Made by a program: the position numbers and the translations under genes. Positions 7,233-15,482 of a stretch of DNA of 32,150 bases are shown piece after piece; within the stretch, counting starts at the first letter, position 1; each line of letters starts with the position of its first letter. The notes under the pieces are model-generated. The model was given only the letters and a program-made list of their open reading frames with translations, did not search any database and had not been told where the DNA came from. Origin of the DNA: Cloacibacillus sp. (GTDB lineage Bacteria > Synergistota > Synergistia > Synergistales > Synergistaceae); contig NZ_JAJBUX010000089.1 in the NCBI RefSeq assembly GCF_020860125.1, positions 1 through 32,150 of the forward strand, given 5' to 3'.

Positions 7233-8771
7233 ATGAAAAGAGAGAATAAGATACTTATTATTGACTGCGGTTCACAATATACACAGCTGATAGCCAGACG
7301 CGTACGCGAGCTGGGTGTTTACAGCGAGATACTTTTCTGGGATTCACCGATAGAGAAGCTCAGAGAATCAAATCCGACAGGAATTATAATTTCCGGCGGC
7401 CCGCGCAGCGTACTTGACGACGACGCGCCCGCCGTCCCGATGGAAATCCTTAACGCCGGCGTCCCCGTGCTGGGGATATGTTACGGCATGCAGCTGCTGG
7501 CGCATCAGTTCGGCGGCGCAGTCGAGCGCGGCAGCTCCGCGGAATATGGGCGCGCGGCGGTAGAAGTTGACGAGGGACGCCTCTTTACACGCTGCGGCGG
7601 TGATAAGAAACTGACGGTCTGGATGAGCCATTGGGATGAGGTAAAGAGACTTCCCGATGGCTTCAAGGTCACGGCGCGCAGTGAAAGCGGCGCGATGGCG
7701 GGCTTTGAATCGCCTGACGGCCGCGTGACGGCATTGCAGTTCCATCCGGAGGTGGCGCATACGCCTAAGGGACAGGATATCCTCTCCGCGTTTCTCTTCG
7801 ATATCTGCGGCTGCACTGCAGACTGGACGCTTGGCAATGAATGGATAGACCATGAAATAGAAAAAATACGCGCGAAGGTCGGCGGCGGAAAGGTCATCTG
7901 TGGCCTCTCCGGCGGCGTCGACTCTACCGTCTCGGCGGTGATCACGCAGCGCGCCGTCGGCAGCCAGCTCCACTGTATCTTTGTCGACCATGGGATGCTC
8001 CGTAAGGATGAGGGACGGCAGGTCATGGAGACATACCGCTCGCTGAACCTCAATGTGCATTTCGTAGACGCCAGCGAGCGCTTCCTGACCGCCCTCGCCG
8101 GTGTGACGGAGCCGGAACGCAAGCGCAAGATCATCGGCGAACTCTTCATCCGCGTATTTGAGGAAGAGGCGTGCCGCCTCGGCGGCTCCGACTGGCTGCT
8201 GCAGGGAACGATCTATCCCGACGTCGTAGAGAGCGGGCACGGCGGCGGCGGCGTCATCAAGAGCCACCACAATGTCGGCGGCCTGCCCGACGATATGAAG
8301 ATGGGACTGCTTGAGCCGCTGCGCGACCTCTTTAAGGACGAAGTGCGCCGCGTCGGCAAGGTGCTCGGCATCACGCCGCATTTCCTTGGACGCCATCCCT
8401 TCCCCGGACCGGGACTGGCCGTGCGCTGTCTTGGCGAGCTTAAAAAAGAGCGTCTCGACATTCTGCGTGAAGCGGACGCGATATTTATTGAAGAGATCCG
8501 CAAAGCGGGGCTCTACGATTCCATCTGGCAGGCCTTCTGTGCTCTGCTGCCGGTGCGCAGCGTCGGCGTGGTCGGCGACGTGCGCACATACGGCGAAACG
8601 ATCGCGCTGCGCACCGTCTCTTCGCTGGACGCGATGACGGCGGAGTGGGTGCATCTGCCCTATGAACTGCTAGACACAGTCTCGCGCCGCATCTGCAACG
8701 AAGTCCCGCAGGTCAACCGCGTGGTGCTTGACGTAACCTCCAAGCCGCCGGCAACTATTGAGTGGGAGTAA
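7233..8771 (+). CDS. guaA: GMP synthase (glutamine-hydrolysing)
   Basis: The 512-residue enzyme makes GMP from XMP, ATP and glutamine in de novo purine synthesis. The N-terminal class I glutamine amidotransferase has the nucleophile C83 in GICYGMQLLA and the His/Glu pair in LQFHPEVAHT. The ATP pyrophosphatase domain has the P-loop GLSGGVDSTV near residue 225. The C-terminal dimerisation domain ends in PATIEWE, as in most bacteria. Length and domain order are normal. The last 12 bases (GAGTGGGAGTAA) are repeated at 19615, the signature of an island that integrated here and restored the gene end. Confidence 0.97.
   Translation: MKRENKILIIDCGSQYTQLIARRVRELGVYSEILFWDSPIEKLRESNPTGIIISGGPRSVLDDDAPAVPMEILNAGVPVLGICYGMQLLAHQFGGAVERGSSAEYGRAAVEVDEGRLFTRCGGDKKLTVWMSHWDEVKRLPDGFKVTARSESGAMAGFESPDGRVTALQFHPEVAHTPKGQDILSAFLFDICGCTADWTLGNEWIDHEIEKIRAKVGGGKVICGLSGGVDSTVSAVITQRAVGSQLHCIFVDHGMLRKDEGRQVMETYRSLNLNVHFVDASERFLTALAGVTEPERKRKIIGELFIRVFEEEACRLGGSDWLLQGTIYPDVVESGHGGGGVIKSHHNVGGLPDDMKMGLLEPLRDLFKDEVRRVGKVLGITPHFLGRHPFPGPGLAVRCLGELKKERLDILREADAIFIEEIRKAGLYDSIWQAFCALLPVRSVGVVGDVRTYGETIALRTVSSLDAMTAEWVHLPYELLDTVSRRICNEVPQVNRVVLDVTSKPPATIEWE
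8760..8771 (+). repeat. Left attachment site (attL core) at the guaA 3' end
   Basis: GAGTGGGAGTAA encodes the last three residues and stop of GuaA and recurs with one change as GAGTGGGAATAA at 19615-19626 in the same orientation. The 3' end of guaA is an established target of site-specific integrases, so this pair is read as attL and attR. Confidence 0.75.
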
Positions 8772-8781
8772 ATAAAACCAT

Positions 8782-8835
8782 CCCGGAAACTCGCTGTTCA
8801 AGCGGATTTTCGGGGCTTCTCTTTGCCTTTTGATA
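8782..8835 (+). terminator. Possible terminator after guaA (supplied by the island)
   Basis: CCCGGAAA and ATTTTCGGGG can pair around an inner CGCT/AGCG stem, and a T-rich stretch follows (CTTCTCTTTGCCTTTT). The stem has mismatches, so this is tentative. The region up to the IS element also has a CAGGT/ACCTG hairpin (about 8889-8903) and no gene. Confidence 0.4.
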
Positions 8836-8845
8836 ACAGTTTGAT
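8829..8845 (+). repeat. Tandem TTTGAT motifs, candidate left arm sites
   Basis: TTTGAT occurs at 8829-8834 and 8840-8845, about 60 bp inside the left att core. A similar pair in the opposite orientation lies about 40 bp inside the right core. Spacing and symmetry suggest integrase arm-type sites, but short AT-rich words can recur by chance. Confidence 0.35.
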
Positions 8846-8914
8846 AATAGGAGCATTTAGGCACTTATCCTGTGCTGCAGGTGGCTTGCAGGTGTTTTAC
8901 CTGTTGCCGCTGCT

Positions 8915-8932
8915 CTAATCAGTACCCCCGGC
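8915..8932 (+). repeat. IS left inverted repeat
   Basis: CTAATCAGTACCCCCGGC is the exact reverse complement of the right end at 10411-10428. Similarity continues inward with mismatches (ACAGC, CCC and GATAG blocks). Confidence 0.85.
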
Positions 8933-9013
8933 TATGAACAGCGCCCCTAAACTAAGATAGTAAATTCAGCCCTCCAAGTATGGTATAAACAAACATATAA
9001 GGAGGCTTGTTCT

Positions 9014-9454
9014 ATGTCAAAGAGGAATACAGAAAAACGTATTAAAGCCGTCGAAATGCATAAACAGGGCTTCTCAAGAAGGCATATCGCAGAAACCTTA
9101 GGAGTAAGTCCTGATTCCGTAAAGACGTGGATAGCCATGTACAAGAACGGTCAAGAGGATCTGCTTGAAGAGAATACCAAGGTTCGCTTATACAGCCAGG
9201 AACTCAAATTAAAGGCTGTCTCCGCCCACCTTCATGACGGAAGGACTCTGCATGACGTCACCGCCTCATTCGCGATATCAGACCCGTCCGTCCTCAAACG
9301 ATGGTGCAGGGAGTACCGCGCGGCAGGCATAGTATCGTCTTCCGTACGCGGTCGCCCGCGCAAACATCTTGATAATCCGGAAGAAATAATAAAAGAACTG
9401 GAGATGCAGGTTGCTGTATTAAAAAAAGCTTTGGAGTTGCAAAGGAGGGGATAG
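9014..9454 (+). CDS. IS3-family transposase OrfA
   Basis: This 146-residue DNA-binding subunit has two helix-turn-helix units. The first is around residues 15-40 (FSRRHIAETLGVSPDSVKTW) and the second around 60-95 (LHDVTASFAISDPSVLKRW). They are followed by a basic RGRPRKH segment and a Leu-rich helix for multimerisation. AAGGAGG lies upstream of the ATG. Near its end the A7G slippery run allows a -1 shift into orfB, giving the full OrfAB transposase. Confidence 0.9.
   Translation: MSKRNTEKRIKAVEMHKQGFSRRHIAETLGVSPDSVKTWIAMYKNGQEDLLEENTKVRLYSQELKLKAVSAHLHDGRTLHDVTASFAISDPSVLKRWCREYRAAGIVSSSVRGRPRKHLDNPEEIIKELEMQVAVLKKALELQRRG
9421..9428 (+). promoter_or_regulatory. Programmed -1 frameshift site (A AAA AAA G)
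   Basis: Seven A residues followed by G in the orfA frame form the slippery signal used by IS150-type elements. After slippage the -1 frame is open from 9427 through the whole of orfB without a stop, predicting a fused protein of about 443 residues. Confidence 0.75.
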
Positions 9455-10344
9455 AAGAAATATCAGAAATAAAAAGAGAGACTAAATATATAATCATCTC
9501 CGAGCTTTCGAACCTCTACATGATAACCGCGCTGTGCAGATTTTTATCAGTGCCGTGCTCGTCTTATTACAACTGGCGTCAGGGGCTGGAACGGAAAGAC
9601 AGGGATGCGGCCCTCATAGAAACAATAAGAAAGGGGCAAAAAATCAGCAGAGGAACATACGGATACCGCAGGATGACGATATGGCTCAACGACACGCTGG
9701 GCATAACAGTCAACAGCAAACGTGTAAGGCGTGTGATGAAAAAGGCGGGGCTTCAGTCCAAGATACGAAGAGGGAAGAAATTTAAGGTAATGGACGGTAC
9801 AACGTACAAGTACGACAACATCCTGAACCGGGATTTTCATGCGGAGAGGCCTAACGAAAAATTTGTCACCGATATAACGTATATAAAGACAGACAGCGGC
9901 ATGGTATTCCTGTCTATGATAAAAGACCTCTTTGACAATTCGATAAGCGGTTACAGCATAAGCAGGAACAACGATCTAAAACTTGTTTCAGACAATATCA
10001 TAAACGTGTTTGAGCGCATAGAGACGCAAAACGGCAGCGCCGTTATGCTGCACAGCGACCAGGGATTTCAATACACAAGCCGGTTGTATGCGCGACTGAT
10101 AGAGAAATACAACATCAAAGCGTCGATGTCCAGAAAAGGCAACTGTTTCGACAATGCCGGAGCGGAAAACTTTTTCAGCCATCTGAAAGCGGAACTCATA
10201 AAACGTGTAAGGCTGAGGGATTATAGAGAGGCGAAAAAAGCCATAGATGAATATATATGGTATTACAATAACGAGAGGATACAGATAAAATTAAAAATGG
10301 CTCCGATGAAATACCTAAGCCGTTTCTGGTGCTCTAAAGAATAG
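9427..10344 (+). CDS. IS3-family transposase OrfB (DDE catalytic part)
   Basis: The -1 frame entered at 9427 gives about 305 residues. An internal ATG at 9520 would give 274 residues. Numbered from that ATG, the catalytic triad is D118 (VTDITYIKT), D180 (LHSDQGFQYTS) and E216 (NAGAENFFSHLK), the spacing normal for IS3. The N-terminal HTH_21-like part (GTYGYRRMTIWLN) is present. The frame is intact to its TAG, so the transposase may be functional. Confidence 0.9.
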   Translation, partial: SFGVAKEGIEEISEIKRETKYIIISELSNLYMITALCRFLSVPCSSYYNWRQGLERKDRDAALIETIRKGQKISRGTYGYRRMTIWLNDTLGITVNSKRVRRVMKKAGLQSKIRRGKKFKVMDGTTYKYDNILNRDFHAERPNEKFVTDITYIKTDSGMVFLSMIKDLFDNSISGYSISRNNDLKLVSDNIINVFERIETQNGSAVMLHSDQGFQYTSRLYARLIEKYNIKASMSRKGNCFDNAGAENFFSHLKAELIKRVRLRDYREAKKAIDEYIWYYNNERIQIKLKMAPMKYLSRFWCSKE

Positions 10345-10410
10345 GATTTTAAGTCTTGCCTGCCTGGCGGGATGATTTAGCTATCTAGGAAATGGGATGC
10401 TGTGCACTAT

Positions 10411-10428
10411 GCCGGGGGTACTGATTAG
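10411..10428 (+). repeat. IS right inverted repeat
   Basis: GCCGGGGGTACTGATTAG is the exact reverse complement of the left end. The restriction operon promoter begins 53 bp further on, outside the IS. Confidence 0.85.
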
Positions 10429-10481
10429 TTGCAATCAACTGAGCAGGGAATGTTATTTTAAACCCATAACAAAATTCATTC

Positions 10482-10510
10482 TTGACAGTTGTAGGTTGCG
10501 TGCGTATAAT
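10482..10510 (+). promoter_or_regulatory. Consensus sigma70 promoter of the defence operon
   Basis: TTGACA (10482-10487) and TATAAT (10505-10510) are both perfect and 17 bp apart. A strong constitutive promoter is expected, with a leader of about 45 nt to the TTG start at 10563. Confidence 0.9.
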
Positions 10511-10562
10511 AGATATTGTGGAGTTATTTATTAACCATAACATCAAAAAAGAGGTGAGGAGC

Positions 10563-11153
10563 TTGAAGCTTGGCGATATGGCATCCGTACGAAGCGGGTT
10601 AGTTCTCGCCCGTAAGATATCACGAGTACCAACAAAATACAGATACCCATTGCTCAATCTGCGATCTATTGCTCCGGAAGGGTATATCGATACAGTTAAT
10701 CTTGATGTGTTTGATGCAGTTGAACAGTTGGCTGTAGAATATTTAACGCAAAAGGATGACGTAATAATACGGTTGAGTTCGCCATACACCACTGTCCTAA
10801 TTGATGATGAAACAACCGGAATGGTGATTTCTTCAAACTTTGCGATCGTACGCACGGACAATGAACGTGTCTCGGCAGAGTATTTATTTTGGTTGTTAAG
10901 CACGCCCAACGTAAAGCGGAAGATTTTTGAAAACACCTCAAGTAATATGCTCGGTGCGATTAAGCCAAAGTTCTTTGCGGATTTTGAAATTGAACCACTT
11001 CCGCTAAACAAACAGATAGAGATAGCAACCATCAATAAGTTGGCTCGAAGAGAAAGCTTTTTGCTTACTGAGTTGGCAAAGGAGAAAGAAAAATACCATG
11101 CGGCCATTATCGAAAGGTTGCATGACGAGATGAGAAAGGAATGTGGGGTATGA
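10563..11153 (+). CDS. Half-length type I specificity-like subunit
   Basis: The 196-residue protein resembles one half of a type I HsdS. It has a single target-recognition-like domain (about residues 1-150, beginning MKLGDMASVRSGLVLARK and including PLLNLRSIAPEG and DDVIIRLSSPYTTVLID), then a charged helix that can form the conserved coiled-coil spacer. The start is TTG, chosen because GAGGTGAGGAG lies directly upstream and longer readings would begin inside the promoter. It is first in the operon and overlaps hsdM by four bases. It may dimerise to act as a full specificity unit or modify the full HsdS encoded downstream. It is complete, not a visible truncation. Confidence 0.7.
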   Translation: MKLGDMASVRSGLVLARKISRVPTKYRYPLLNLRSIAPEGYIDTVNLDVFDAVEQLAVEYLTQKDDVIIRLSSPYTTVLIDDETTGMVISSNFAIVRTDNERVSAEYLFWLLSTPNVKRKIFENTSSNMLGAIKPKFFADFEIEPLPLNKQIEIATINKLARRESFLLTELAKEKEKYHAAIIERLHDEMRKECGV

Positions 11154-12688
11154 CTTCTAGAGCCGATATCGAACGTGTTTTATGGAGTGCTTGTGATAGT
11201 TTCCGTGGGAAAATTGATAGTTCAAGATACAAGGATTATATTCTGTCTATGTTGTTTGTAAAATATCTTAGCGACGTTTCAAAAGAAAAACGCCAAGAAT
11301 ATATGAGGCAGTATGATAATGATGAACGCCGTGTTGATCGCGCTATGAGTCGCGAACGGTTTACCATGGATGCCGAATCCACTTTTGATTTTCTCTATGA
11401 GAATCGCACTGCTACAGATATTGGGCAAAAAATTAACGTCGCCTTGTCTCACATAGAGGATCATAATAGCAGCAAACTACGGGGTGTATTTCGTGCGATA
11501 GATTTCAACTCTCAGGTTGATTTTGGTGAAGATGTACGTGCTAAAAATGCTACATTGCGGAACCTGCTGGACGACTTTAATGGAATTGATCTTCGGCCAA
11601 GTCAGTTGGGATCTGCCGATATTATTGGTGACGCATATGAATATATGATTGCAAACTTTGCCTCAGACGCAGGGAAAAAAGGTGGCGAGTTTTTTACTCC
11701 CAGTCAGGTTTCAGAGCTGGTTGCTCGCCTTGTCAACCCACAGGAGAACGACCGCATTTATGATCCCACTTGTGGAAGCGGTGGTTTGTTGTTAAAAGCA
11801 TATAAAAAAGTGCCCAATGGAAAAGTTGCTGTTTACGGGCAAGAGTTAAATGCGCAGACGTGGGCGCTCTGCACGATGAATATGTTTTTGCATAACGTTG
11901 ATGACGCAAAAATATGGCAGGGTGATACACTCTCAAATCCTCAGAATATCGAAAATGATGAGTGGATGACATTTCAAGTGGTTGTGGCTAATCCTCCATT
12001 TAGTTTGGATAAATGGGATGGTGGATTTCTATCCAACGCAGGACTAGATGCCAAGGGCAAGAAACAAGAGAAGATGACTGCTACTCTTGACCCGTGGAGG
12101 CGTTTTGACTGGGGAGTGCCGCCGGCATCAAAGGGCGACTATGCTTTTGTTTTGCACATGCTTAAAAGCCTTGACGCCAATAATGGGCGCATGGCAATTG
12201 TGCTACCACATGGAGTATTATTTCGTGGTGCCAGTGAAGGTAAAATCCGGAAGCAGATCGTTGAGCTGAATTTGCTTGATGCCGTCATTGGATTACCTGC
12301 CAATCTGTTTTATGGGACAGGTATCCCTGCTTGTATTCTCGTTTTTAGAAAAAACCGCGCTCGCCGAGACGTTCTATTCATCGATGCTTCCGGCGATGGG
12401 AACTATGAAAAAGGCAAAAACCAGAATATTTTGCGCGATAGCGATCTCGAGAAGATTGTTGAAGTTTACAATGCTCGTGAAAACACAGATAAATACAGCT
12501 ATGTTGCAAGCTATGATGAGATTAAGGATAATGACTTCAACTTAAATATCCCAAGGTATGTAGATACATTCGAGGAAGAAGAATTGGTGGATATTGATGA
12601 GGTGAAGACGAATATCACCAATATAGAAGCCGAGCTTGTAGATGTGCAGGCACAGATGCAGAAGTATTTAGACGAGCTGGGGCTTTAA
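11150..12688 (+). CDS. hsdM: Type I restriction-modification methyltransferase subunit HsdM
   Basis: The 512-residue N6-adenine methyltransferase subunit has an N-terminal helical HsdM domain, the SAM-binding motif in YDPTCGSGGLL (from D205) and the catalytic NPPF motif at 281-284. Together with HsdS it protects host DNA and with HsdR forms the restriction complex. The ATG at 11150 is preferred over one at 11141 because AAAGGA then has normal spacing; it overlaps the preceding gene as ATGA. Length is standard. The sequence is AT-rich compared with core genes around it. Confidence 0.95.
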   Translation: MTSRADIERVLWSACDSFRGKIDSSRYKDYILSMLFVKYLSDVSKEKRQEYMRQYDNDERRVDRAMSRERFTMDAESTFDFLYENRTATDIGQKINVALSHIEDHNSSKLRGVFRAIDFNSQVDFGEDVRAKNATLRNLLDDFNGIDLRPSQLGSADIIGDAYEYMIANFASDAGKKGGEFFTPSQVSELVARLVNPQENDRIYDPTCGSGGLLLKAYKKVPNGKVAVYGQELNAQTWALCTMNMFLHNVDDAKIWQGDTLSNPQNIENDEWMTFQVVVANPPFSLDKWDGGFLSNAGLDAKGKKQEKMTATLDPWRRFDWGVPPASKGDYAFVLHMLKSLDANNGRMAIVLPHGVLFRGASEGKIRKQIVELNLLDAVIGLPANLFYGTGIPACILVFRKNRARRDVLFIDASGDGNYEKGKNQNILRDSDLEKIVEVYNARENTDKYSYVASYDEIKDNDFNLNIPRYVDTFEEEELVDIDEVKTNITNIEAELVDVQAQMQKYLDELGL

Positions 12689-12701
12689 GGAGGATACAAA
12701 G

Positions 12702-13616
12702 TTGGATAGAATCACAGCAACGATAAAGGCAGCAGATGCAACTATGCGTATATATCTGCTCAAAAAGATTGGCTATAAGGGATCGTTTGAAGCTGTAGTA
12801 TTCCCGAACTCTCTTGATACCGAGGTTCGTGAGGCATATGCCGATAACTTCGAAACATTTATTAGGGATAAGAGAGTGACGGAGTATGATAGTGTTCATC
12901 ACGAAAAAGGCGCTATCGAAAAAGTGGAATTATCTACATTGGATTATTGGGCTAGTATGCTTGCAGCTATGAGTCAAGCCGATGGCGCTGGTGCAGTGCT
13001 TACACCAGAAAATTTTTCAGATGATTATAGCCTAATTGTTTTGGCTTATGAAAAGGCAGTTGAGCGGGACATCCAAACCGTCTATTTACTCGCTCAATAT
13101 CGCAAAGTTGACGCTTGGTACAAAAAAAGTGTTAAGTTTGGTATCACGGCTAATACCTTTACTGCAAGCCATGATGATGTCTTTGTGCTTAATGGGTGTA
13201 TCGATGCTGCAATAGTCGGCTCTGATGTGTATGTCTTGCAGGAGAACCAATTTGAAAAAATATTTAACTATTATGAACGATCAAAGAAGACGGTACAGAG
13301 CAACCAAGCCTATATTCAAGCGTGGGGATTCATAGACAAACCTAATGACTTTTTTAACAGCGTTCAGGGGAAGAAGGGTGCAACTACGAAACTGGCTCGC
13401 GCCTTAGACAAACGAGTGCTTGATTTTTCCACACTTGAGCCTCAAACTGTTAAGCAGAGATTAGGTGCATATGAGGAATTTGCAGCTATTACATATAACA
13501 AGCAAGATTGCATTGTGTTTAGTGCAGGCGTACGAGACTTAATCATTGATATTGTTCGCTGTGCCTATTTAAGGGGACTATTTACCGATGATGTGATTTA
13601 TAGCAAAGGGGTTTAG
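12702..13616 (+). CDS. kwaB: Kiwa anti-phage protein KwaB (DUF4868)
   Basis: The 304-residue soluble protein matches the DUF4868 pattern I know from KwaB: an N-terminal mixed domain, then VFVLNGCIDAAIVGSDVYV followed by QFEKIFNYYE, and a helical C-terminal half. KwaB is about this length in characterised Kiwa systems, where it works with the membrane protein KwaA against phages. The start is TTG with AAGGAGGA nine bases upstream; it follows the hsdM stop by 13 bases. A small membrane protein gene begins one base after its stop, supporting the Kiwa call. The assignment is by pattern memory, not by a profile search. Confidence 0.7.
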   Translation: MDRITATIKAADATMRIYLLKKIGYKGSFEAVVFPNSLDTEVREAYADNFETFIRDKRVTEYDSVHHEKGAIEKVELSTLDYWASMLAAMSQADGAGAVLTPENFSDDYSLIVLAYEKAVERDIQTVYLLAQYRKVDAWYKKSVKFGITANTFTASHDDVFVLNGCIDAAIVGSDVYVLQENQFEKIFNYYERSKKTVQSNQAYIQAWGFIDKPNDFFNSVQGKKGATTKLARALDKRVLDFSTLEPQTVKQRLGAYEEFAAITYNKQDCIVFSAGVRDLIIDIVRCAYLRGLFTDDVIYSKGV

Positions 13617-13617
13617 T

Positions 13618-14190
13618 ATGATGAAAAAAATCATCCTTTACCTGTCTGCATTTCTGCCCATGCTTTTTATTATGTGGGTACGCGAAAGCATTGCTCCTTT
13701 TTTGGATGTTTGGGCAGGTAAAATTGAGTGGACAGACTTATATCCAGGTCCGCTTTTAATTGCTGAATTGACGTTAATATCCGGAATAGCACTTGCGTTA
13801 TTTTGGTTGATGAAGAACAACCGCAAAGTCGCAACTAAAAAGATAAAAATAGATGTGGTAAAGAATAGGACAGCAGAGTATTACCTTGCGTACTATTCAC
13901 TGTTTATACTTTCCCTGATAGGGTTTTCCCTCGTGGATATCGTGGACATTATAGTTCTTGTTTTATTATTGACGATACTTGGAATAGTCTATATAAAAAA
14001 TGAACTCTATTTTATTAACCCTACAATCAATATTTTCAGAAGCTTTATTTATGAAGTGGAGTATACTTCTGAGAAAGAGAGGCTAGGTAAGTTGCTTATT
14101 TCAAGAGACAAGCTCAAAACTGGTCAGATTGTTGACATCGAGGTCTCTGAGTTTGAGTTTACTTTTGTGAGGCGAAAAAATGAAAAATGA
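13618..14190 (+). CDS. kwaA: Kiwa membrane protein KwaA (probable)
   Basis: The 190-residue protein has four predicted membrane segments (about residues 4-22, 47-65, 88-106 and 108-126). After them come the sequence FINPTINIF, a YEVEY strand and a soluble tail. This fits KwaA, the membrane partner of KwaB. KwaA is often too divergent to recognise alone, so much of the support comes from being next to kwaB. Two ATGs (13618 and 13621) are possible. The order here is kwaB then kwaA, the reverse of the usual naming order. Its 3' end overlaps hsdS by 11 bases, so it is translated as part of the restriction operon. Confidence 0.62.
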   Translation: MMKKIILYLSAFLPMLFIMWVRESIAPFLDVWAGKIEWTDLYPGPLLIAELTLISGIALALFWLMKNNRKVATKKIKIDVVKNRTAEYYLAYYSLFILSLIGFSLVDIVDIIVLVLLLTILGIVYIKNELYFINPTINIFRSFIYEVEYTSEKERLGKLLISRDKLKTGQIVDIEVSEFEFTFVRRKNEK

Positions 14191-15460
14191 AATCACACAA
14201 CGGCTTGATACAATTCGTCGGGGCGAGACTCCGGATGGATATAAAAAAACAGGTGTAGGAATAATTCCTAACAATTGGACAACGCGCGCTTTAAGTGATG
14301 TAATAAACAACTTACAGGCTGGCGTAAGCGTAAATTCCAATGCTAGAAATGATACAGGGTACTATGTGCTAAAGACGTCCGCTATAAGTAATGGAAAGGT
14401 TAAGCTCGAGGAAGCGAAGCCCGTTGTTGATTGTGATGTAAAGCGTCTCAAGTGTCCGGTAGAGCAAGGGTGTATTATGATTAGCAGAATGAATACACCT
14501 GCATTAGTCGGCGCATGTGGCTACGTCAATCAAAGTAGCCAACATGTTTTTTTACCAGATCGTCTTTGGCTAGCTAGAAATGCTATCCCAGATAGATGCA
14601 GTTTTGTCTGGCTAAATTATTTATTGAATAGTGCTAGATATAAGACCGCAATACAATCCTTAGCAACTGGAACAAGTAATAGTATGAAAAATATATCGAA
14701 GCAAGCCTTGCTTGAGTTGACAATATGCTTTTTGCCAATAAAAGAGCAACAAAAAATCGTCGAAATCCTCGCCGTACAGGATAAGGTTATTGAGCTGAAA
14801 GAAAAGCGAATCACAGAGAAACAACGGCAGAAGAAATATCTGATGCAGCAGCTGTTGACTGGCAAGAAGCGGCTGAAGGGATTTAGTGGTGAGTGGATTA
14901 CACAAGAGTTAGGTGCTATGTTTTCAGAACGCATTGAAAAAAACTGCGAGGATTTGCAGCTGCTTGCAATTACGGGAACAAAGGGTGTTGTGCCCCGTAC
15001 AGAGCTGGACTTGAAAGACAATTCGAGTGAAGATAAATCTAAGTATTTGAGAATCTGTGCTGGCGATATTGGTTATAACACTATGCGTATGTGGCAAGGC
15101 GTATCAGCTTATTCGAACTATGAGGGCATTGTGAGTCCAGCCTATACAATCTTAAAACCCAAAAACTCAGTGGATGCAAAATACTTTGCGTATCTGTTTA
15201 AGCTACAAGAGATAGTGTTCTTGTTTTATCGCTTTTCACAAGGACTTGTGGATGATACGAGAAATTTGAAGTATAGTAACTTAAAAAAAATTCACGTTAG
15301 TTATCCTATAGATATTAATGAACAGTCTGCTATTGTAGAAGTGCTCTCTACCTCTGACAACGAAATCTTGCTGCTGCAAAAAGACTTAGAGCAGGAAAAG
15401 CTAAAGAAGAAAGCCCTTATGCAACTTCTGCTGACTGGCATAGTGCGAGTAAGTGCGTAA
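14180..15460 (+). CDS. hsdS: Type I restriction-modification specificity subunit HsdS
   Basis: The 426-residue protein has two target-recognition domains, each opening with the typical pattern (GIIPNNWTTRALSDVI near residue 30; FSGEWITQELGAMF near 235). Each is followed by a conserved helix region (KEQQKIVEILAVQDKVIELKEKR and the matching NEQSAIVEVLSTSDNEI), with MQQLLTGKKRLKG and MQLLLTGIVRVSA repeats. Such a two-TRD protein reads a split DNA target. It overlaps kwaA by 11 bases and precedes hsdR by 22 bases. Confidence 0.93.
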   Translation: MKNEITQRLDTIRRGETPDGYKKTGVGIIPNNWTTRALSDVINNLQAGVSVNSNARNDTGYYVLKTSAISNGKVKLEEAKPVVDCDVKRLKCPVEQGCIMISRMNTPALVGACGYVNQSSQHVFLPDRLWLARNAIPDRCSFVWLNYLLNSARYKTAIQSLATGTSNSMKNISKQALLELTICFLPIKEQQKIVEILAVQDKVIELKEKRITEKQRQKKYLMQQLLTGKKRLKGFSGEWITQELGAMFSERIEKNCEDLQLLAITGTKGVVPRTELDLKDNSSEDKSKYLRICAGDIGYNTMRMWQGVSAYSNYEGIVSPAYTILKPKNSVDAKYFAYLFKLQEIVFLFYRFSQGLVDDTRNLKYSNLKKIHVSYPIDINEQSAIVEVLSTSDNEILLLQKDLEQEKLKKKALMQLLLTGIVRVSA

Positions 15461-15482
15461 CGATCTTTGAGGAGGCGAAAAC

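Larger units (their letters stand above)
8915..10428 (+). mobile_element. IS3-family (IS150-like) insertion sequence
   Basis: The element carries overlapping orfA and orfB typical of IS3 and is closed by perfect 18-bp inverted repeats (8915-8932 and 10411-10428). Weaker similarity continues inward for about 20 bp. No direct target duplication is visible for any choice of end, and the exact terminal base is uncertain because IS3 ends usually start with TG. It sits between the left island end and the restriction operon, where an integrase gene might have been. Confidence 0.85.

Noticed and set aside
7368..8654. Minus-strand frame of 428 codons across guaA
   Set aside because: Shadow of guaA with low-complexity, His/Arg/Ala-rich product.
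8670..8864. Minus-strand frame at the left island end as an integrase C-terminus
   Set aside because: It reads YYQTVIK-like sequence reminiscent of integrase ends, but an in-frame stop precedes it and no catalytic residue is present. Too weak to call.
8873..8912. Hairpins at the left island end as a small RNA gene
   Set aside because: Stems are short and interrupted, with no clear promoter and terminator pair.
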